Source: Dehalococcoidia bacterium (GTDB taxonomy: Bacteria; Chloroflexota; Dehalococcoidia; UBA1151; UBA1328). From it: a stretch of 9,316 nt of DNA. This document shows, one piece after another, positions 5,679 through 9,316 of the stretch. Each line of letters opens with the position of its first letter. Position 1 is the stretch's first letter. The DNA lies in assembly GCA_030745955.1 (NCBI GenBank), contig JASLNQ010000062.1, positions 276 to 9,591 of the forward strand, read 5' to 3'. The notes beneath the pieces are model-generated. The model was not told where the DNA came from. It did not search any database and saw only the letters and a list, made by a program, of their open reading frames with translations. Made by a program: the position numbers and the translations under genes.

Positions 5679-6902
5679 ATGTCTGTACCAATCATCCTGC
5701 CCCAATGGGGCATGGGGATGAATGACGGCGAGGTAATCAAGTGGCTCAAAGGTGTCGGTGATCCGATTGCCAGAGGCGACCAACTGGTCGAGATCGAGTC
5801 CTCGAAAGTCAACGCCGAGGTCGAGGCCACGGTGGATGGCACACTCGGTCGGATCGATATCGAAGAAGGCCGCGTCGTCGATGTAGGGACAGTGCTCGGA
5901 TACGTGCTCGAAGCCGGAGATTCAGATTCGGACCTGCCCGCGGCGGCTTTTGTCGGCGGATCGGCTTCAACGCCTGCCCCGGCAGCAGCGGCCAGCCCTG
6001 CAGCGGCCCGTCCTGCTGCAGGAGCAGCCCCAATGGGCGGGAAGCAGGTCGTTACGCCACGCGCACGCCGTCTCGCCAAAGAGATGGATGTCGACCTGGC
6101 GGGAGTTACCGGCACGGGACCGAGCGGACGGGTCACCGAGGACGATGTCCGGGCATATGCGACGGGAGCCGTACCCGGAAATGGTGCTTTGGCGGCCCCG
6201 CCGAAGTCGATTGTTCCCGTGAAAGAGACGATCAAGCTGACGGGCCTCCGCGGGACTATTGCCCACCGCATGACCGAGAGCGCGGCCGTTCCCAGCGTGG
6301 TGCTTTCGACCCATGCCGATGTGACAGACACGATTGCGTTCCAGCGGGAGCTTGTTCGCGAGTGGCGTGAGCACCGGATCCGGCCGCAGTACCAGGACCT
6401 CGTGATCGCCGCCGTCGCTCGAGCGTTAAGAGAAACTCCAATCGCCAACGCCCATCTTGTGGGCGATGAGATCAGGCTCCTCAACGAGGTCAATGTCGGG
6501 GTTGCAATGGCTATTCCGGAGGGTCTTCTCGTTCCGGTGATCAAGAAAGCCGATCAGAAACCGCTGCTCAAGATCGCCCAGGAAGTGCGTGACCTTGCCC
6601 GCAAGGCGAAGGCGAACAACCTGACAATCGATGAAATGACTGGCAGCACTTTCTCGATAACCAACCTGGCCTCATATGGCATTGAAGATTTCAATCCGTT
6701 GCTGAACCTGCCCGAGGTCGGCATCCTGGGCATCGGCAGCGTTGACGAAATGGCGGCGGTCGTAGACGGGGAAGTTGTTCCGCGCTCGATCGCTCACCTG
6801 AACCTGGCGTTCGACCACCGGGCGTGGGACGGCGCACCGGCGGCGGAGTTCGTGCGGCTGGTCGCAAAGTACCTGAGCGACCCCGGCTGGATGCAGGCCT
6901 GA
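5679..6902 (+). CDS. acoC: Dihydrolipoamide acyltransferase (E2) of the 2-oxoacid/acetoin dehydrogenase complex
   Basis: The 407-residue E2 core subunit moves the acyl group from E1 via its lipoyl arm to CoA. There is one lipoyl domain (about 1-80) with the lipoyl-accepting Lys43 in EIESSKVNAE, where the commonest form is ETDK. An Ala/Pro-rich linker (about 87-115) follows, then a peripheral subunit-binding domain (125-160, VTPRARRLAKE...GTGPSGRVTEDDV) that docks E1 or E3. The catalytic domain from about residue 180 ends with the active-site motif DHRAWDG (379-385), containing His380 and Asp384. STFSITNLASYGI is also typical. The ATG at 5679 begins directly with the lipoyl strand (SVPIILPQWGMGM); an in-frame TTG at 5646 would add 11 residues with no homology. 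The Shine-Dalgarno is weak. The E1 genes lie 3.3 kb upstream, the AcoX homologue 27 nt downstream, and no E3 is present. Confidence 0.9.
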   Translation: MSVPIILPQWGMGMNDGEVIKWLKGVGDPIARGDQLVEIESSKVNAEVEATVDGTLGRIDIEEGRVVDVGTVLGYVLEAGDSDSDLPAAAFVGGSASTPAPAAAASPAAARPAAGAAPMGGKQVVTPRARRLAKEMDVDLAGVTGTGPSGRVTEDDVRAYATGAVPGNGALAAPPKSIVPVKETIKLTGLRGTIAHRMTESAAVPSVVLSTHADVTDTIAFQRELVREWREHRIRPQYQDLVIAAVARALRETPIANAHLVGDEIRLLNEVNVGVAMAIPEGLLVPVIKKADQKPLLKIAQEVRDLARKAKANNLTIDEMTGSTFSITNLASYGIEDFNPLLNLPEVGILGIGSVDEMAAVVDGEVVPRSIAHLNLAFDHRAWDGAPAAEFVRLVAKYLSDPGWMQA

Positions 6903-6929
6903 GCGCCGCAATATGAGCATCGTCGCCAG

Positions 6930-7910
6930 ATGAGTACAGTCGGGATCATCGCCAACCCGGCGGCCGGAAAAGATATCCGTCGGCTCGTGGCACACGGAAG
7001 GGTTGTTTCCAACCAGGAAAAGGCCAACATTCTTCGCCGCGTGTTCGCGGGAATCGTGTCGACCGGCGCCGACCGTATCCTGATTATGCCCGACCACTCG
7101 GGCCTGGCCCGCCCCGCAGCGAATGACGTGGACGGCAAGATAGCCCTTGAGTTCGTGGAGATGCCGGTGGCCGACCACCAGGGGGCTTCAACGAATGCTG
7201 CCAGGGCGATGGCCGAGCAGGGTGCAGGCTGTATCGTGACACTGGGCGGTGACGGGACCAACCGGGTTGTGGCAAAGGGTTGCGGAGAGGTGCCGCTCGT
7301 GCCGATTTCGACGGGTACAAACAACGTGTTCCCTACGAATATCGAGGGGACCCTGGCCGGGATTGCGGCAGGATCGATAGCAACCGGCGTCCTGGAGCGC
7401 GGGGAGGTCAGTCGGCGTTCAAAGCGGATCGAAATTTTCGTCGATGGCAAGTATCGTGACGATGCGCTGGTGGATGCTGCCGTTTCGGGGCAGATGTTTG
7501 TTGGGGCGCGGGCGGTGTGGGACACCAGCACGATTCACGCCATGTTCCTGACCCGGGCCGAGCCGGCGAGCATTGGCCTTTCATCGATCGGCTCGCGGCT
7601 GACACCGGTTTCGATCGACGAGGACTGCGGGCTGTACGTCCGGCTGAACGGTGAACCGGGTGCGAGCGCAACGACGGTGACCGCCCCGATCGCACCGGGG
7701 ATAGTTTCTGAGGTGAGGATCTCGGACTGGCGAAAGATCGTTCCGGGTGAGAAGGTCGAAATCGACGTTTATCCCGGCACCATCGCCCTCGACGGAGAGC
7801 GCGAGGTCGAGTTGCTGCCAGACCAGGACGTTTATGCGACGTTGAGCATGGACGGTCCATGGGCGGTGGACGTACCGAAGGCCATGGCGCTGCTGTCGAC
7901 GCGGGATTAA
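6930..7910 (+). CDS. acoX: AcoX / ATP-NAD-kinase-like protein
   Basis: The 326 residues show the NAD kinase/diacylglycerol kinase fold signature: TVGIIANPAAGKD at the N-terminus, GGDGTNR (106-112) as the nucleotide-binding loop, and STGTNN (127-132). This combination is characteristic of the AcoX family, found beside acetoin dehydrogenase genes in several bacteria. The biochemical role of AcoX is not settled; a sugar or nucleotide kinase activity is suggested only by homology. The C-terminal beta-rich half (VTAPIAPGIVSEVRI, DGEREVEL) fits the family fold. The ATG at 6930 lies 27 nt after the E2 stop without a clear Shine-Dalgarno, so translation probably follows from E2. A probable terminator ends the unit 19 nt after its stop. 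Confidence 0.82.
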   Translation: MSTVGIIANPAAGKDIRRLVAHGRVVSNQEKANILRRVFAGIVSTGADRILIMPDHSGLARPAANDVDGKIALEFVEMPVADHQGASTNAARAMAEQGAGCIVTLGGDGTNRVVAKGCGEVPLVPISTGTNNVFPTNIEGTLAGIAAGSIATGVLERGEVSRRSKRIEIFVDGKYRDDALVDAAVSGQMFVGARAVWDTSTIHAMFLTRAEPASIGLSSIGSRLTPVSIDEDCGLYVRLNGEPGASATTVTAPIAPGIVSEVRISDWRKIVPGEKVEIDVYPGTIALDGEREVELLPDQDVYATLSMDGPWAVDVPKAMALLSTRD

Positions 7911-7929
7911 TCGCCTACGACATTTTCCG

Positions 7930-7966
7930 AGAGGCCAGGAGGAGCTGGCCGGTCTGCTTTTTCGTT
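7930..7966 (+). terminator. Probable intrinsic terminator after acoX
   Basis: GGCCAG (7933-7938) pairs exactly with CTGGCC (7945-7950) around GAGGAG. AGA (7930-7932) can extend the stem to TCT (7953-7955) across a 2-nt bulge. The T5 run at 7958-7962 and further Ts (TTCGTTCTT) follow at once. The location, 19 nt after the acoX stop and before a 150-nt leader, is right for the end of the E2-acoX unit. The bulge makes it less than ideal. Confidence 0.45.
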
Positions 7967-8103
7967 CTTCGGGGCGAATGCGATATTCTCTCCGGCAACT
8001 TTAGACCTCGCAGGATCCGGGAGTGCTGGTGGCGTTGTATCCCTGGCGGCGCCTCGCCCCGGCCTGTAGCGATCTCGCCGGTCGGCCGTGGTTTAGTTGA
8101 GGC

Positions 8104-8118
8104 AGGAGGCTGTTCCTC
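8104..8118 (+). promoter_or_regulatory. Strong Shine-Dalgarno of the oxidoreductase gene, with self-complementary flank
   Basis: AGGAGG (8104-8109) is nine nt before the ATG at 8119 and is the strongest ribosome binding site in the window. CCTC (8115-8118), touching the start codon, is complementary to GAGG (8106-8109) with a 5-nt loop, so a 4-bp hairpin could form over it. Such a short stem may have no effect. Confidence 0.6.
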
Positions 8119-9294
8119 ATGACATCTGATCGTTTGAACGTAGCACTGGTTGGCGCAACCGGTAAGGTCGCGGCCCCAACCCACCTGAACGGATTCACCG
8201 GGATTCCCAACGCAAGCGTGTACGCCGTGTGCGATGTCGACCCCGATCGCGTCGGCGAGTTGGCCGAACGGCTTGGTGCGAAGGCGTTCACATCGTTTGA
8301 AGAGGTCCTTGCCGATCCGGGCATCGATGCCGTGGACCTCGTCACACCGCCGTTCCTGCACGCTGAGCAGACTATCGCCGCGGCGCAGGCGGGCAAGCAC
8401 GTTTACTGCGAGAAGCCGATGGCGCATTCGATAACCGAGGCGAATACGATGATTTTGGCGCACCGGGACGCTGGAACGACCCTGATGGTCGGCGAGAGCT
8501 ACGTGTTCCACCACCCGGCCGTTGCAGCGCGGGCCGTGATCGAGAATGGCGATATTGGCGATGTTCTGCATGTTCGGGAGGTCAAGGGGCCATGGATCAT
8601 GCGTGAGGGCGAGGTAGGACGGCTCGGGGGGATGAGCCACGAGGCGAATGCGCCATGGCGGGTCGATCCGAAGCTGTCGGGCGGGGGCAGGTTCCCGTGG
8701 GTAATGGACCACGCACCGCATTTCTTCGGGGTGGCCCGGTACCTGGTGCCTGGTGCCGAGGTGACGGCGGTGACCGCGCACTCCCAGGCTGGTTCGACAG
8801 CGAGCGAGCGGGTCTCGGGTACAGGCGCCCCAACGGGGCAGGCGATCACTTCTGTCGCATGGAGCTACGACAACGGGACCGATAGTGCGTGGAACCAGGT
8901 CGAATCGGAGGGCGACGCTGTTAGCGAGGTGGGCTTTGTCATGACCGTTCACGGGACGAAGGGGACGCTGGTCGTGTACGGCGAGGGTGGCGGTGGCGCA
9001 CCGGGTATGAGCCAACCGCCGGCGGTGGTGCTGCACAGGGATGGCAGGAGCCGGGTGATCGAAGAGGCCAACGCGACGGACCGGGTCTGGATGTCGAACA
9101 ACAATTACTACGACACCTCACACCAGACCGCGCTGCAGCACTGGGTCGACTCAATACTGGCTGGCGAGCGGGTCAGGTATTCGGGTGAGGACGGCCGGTC
9201 GGAGCTGGCGGCGACGCTGGCGACGCTGAAGAGTGCTGAGGAGCGGAGGACAGTCGTGCCTGCCGATGTTCCGGCGGGGTGGACGGCTTACTAG
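8119..9294 (+). CDS. Gfo/Idh/MocA-family NAD(P)-dependent oxidoreductase
   Basis: The 391 residues have the two-domain layout of this family, cytosolic dehydrogenases acting on sugars, inositols and related polyols. The N-terminal Rossmann fold starts NVALVGATGKV (residues 7-17), with Gly12 and Gly15 but Thr14 where many relatives have Gly. YAVCDVDPDR ends the second strand, where an acidic residue often favours NAD. CEKPMA holds the conserved Lys99. GGGRFPWVMDHAPHFF carries the Asp197/His201 pair (DxxxH) used with the lysine in hydride transfer. The substrate cannot be inferred. The ATG at 8119 has AGGAGG nine nt upstream. It lies 208 nt beyond acoX and after a terminator, so it is probably its own unit. 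The stop leaves only 22 nt to the window end. Confidence 0.9.
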   Translation: MTSDRLNVALVGATGKVAAPTHLNGFTGIPNASVYAVCDVDPDRVGELAERLGAKAFTSFEEVLADPGIDAVDLVTPPFLHAEQTIAAAQAGKHVYCEKPMAHSITEANTMILAHRDAGTTLMVGESYVFHHPAVAARAVIENGDIGDVLHVREVKGPWIMREGEVGRLGGMSHEANAPWRVDPKLSGGGRFPWVMDHAPHFFGVARYLVPGAEVTAVTAHSQAGSTASERVSGTGAPTGQAITSVAWSYDNGTDSAWNQVESEGDAVSEVGFVMTVHGTKGTLVVYGEGGGGAPGMSQPPAVVLHRDGRSRVIEEANATDRVWMSNNNYYDTSHQTALQHWVDSILAGERVRYSGEDGRSELAATLATLKSAEERRTVVPADVPAGWTAY

Positions 9295-9316
9295 AGGGAG
9301 TGCGGTTGCGGGGGTT

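Noticed and set aside
5621..6544. 307-codon minus-strand frame opposite E2
   Set aside because: It is a Ser/Thr/Arg-rich low-complexity product mirroring the E2 linker and catalytic domain; E2 is unmistakable on the plus strand.
7984..7989. TATTCT as a -10 box for the oxidoreductase gene
   Set aside because: No acceptable -35 hexamer lies 16-18 nt upstream. A promoter probably exists in 7967-8103, but I cannot place it.
7859..8122. 87-codon plus-strand frame bridging acoX and the oxidoreductase gene
   Set aside because: Its first part overlaps acoX in another frame, it crosses the probable terminator, and the sequence resembles no protein. The upstream bases show no Shine-Dalgarno.
7915..9036. 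373-codon open frame on the minus strand opposite the oxidoreductase gene
   Set aside because: The product is rich in Arg, His and Pro without a recognisable motif, and it lies opposite a clear Gfo/Idh/MocA gene. Long antisense frames are expected in GC-rich coding DNA.
9294..9316. Possible start of a further gene (GAGGGAG followed by TTG at 9306)
   Set aside because: Only three codons fit before the window ends, so coding potential cannot be judged.

Overview
The window is a gene-dense, GC-rich stretch of bacterial chromosome with every supported gene on the + strand. I read it as most likely Chloroflexota (Dehalococcoidia or SAR202-like). The main hint is a lipoprotein whose lipobox cysteine is followed by a long Pro/Thr/Ala linker, a style common in that phylum; GTG starts and GC-rich third positions fit. 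This placement is inference and rests on no marker gene.

Layout: 2-94 is the last 30 codons of a probable membrane protein. 95-286 is a leader region with a TATAAT box inside a perfect 8-bp-arm palindrome, a longer imperfect stem-loop, and a tandem repeat that supplies the Shine-Dalgarno. 287-1276 and 1360-2346 encode the E1 alpha and E1 beta subunits of a thiamine-diphosphate 2-oxoacid/acetoin dehydrogenase complex. Three genes without an obvious link to that complex follow: a small P-loop kinase-like protein (2485-3150), a HAD hydrolase with the complete L-2-haloacid dehalogenase residue set (3259-3963), and a lipoprotein with a zinc-metalloprotease HEYVH motif (3950-5494), which overlaps the HAD gene by 14 nt. 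After a 184-nt gap the complex resumes with the lipoyl-bearing E2 acyltransferase (5679-6902) and, 27 nt later, an AcoX/ATP-NAD-kinase-like protein (6930-7910). A probable terminator and a 208-nt gap separate this from a Gfo/Idh/MocA oxidoreductase (8119-9294).

E1 alpha, E1 beta and E2 should assemble into one complex: E1 decarboxylates or cleaves the substrate on thiamine diphosphate, and E2 carries the acyl group on its lipoyl arm to CoA. The AcoX homologue beside E2 is the best argument for an acetoin-dehydrogenase-type cluster (acoXABC) over plain pyruvate or branched-chain dehydrogenase. The E3 dihydrolipoamide dehydrogenase is not in the window, although E2 keeps an E3/E1-binding domain, so E3 must be supplied from elsewhere. 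No CRISPR array, tRNA, rRNA, insertion sequence or integrase is visible. I did not find a clearly new multi-gene system. The most interesting items are the split aco-like cluster, the palindrome and structured leader ahead of E1 alpha, and the unusual E1 alpha loop.
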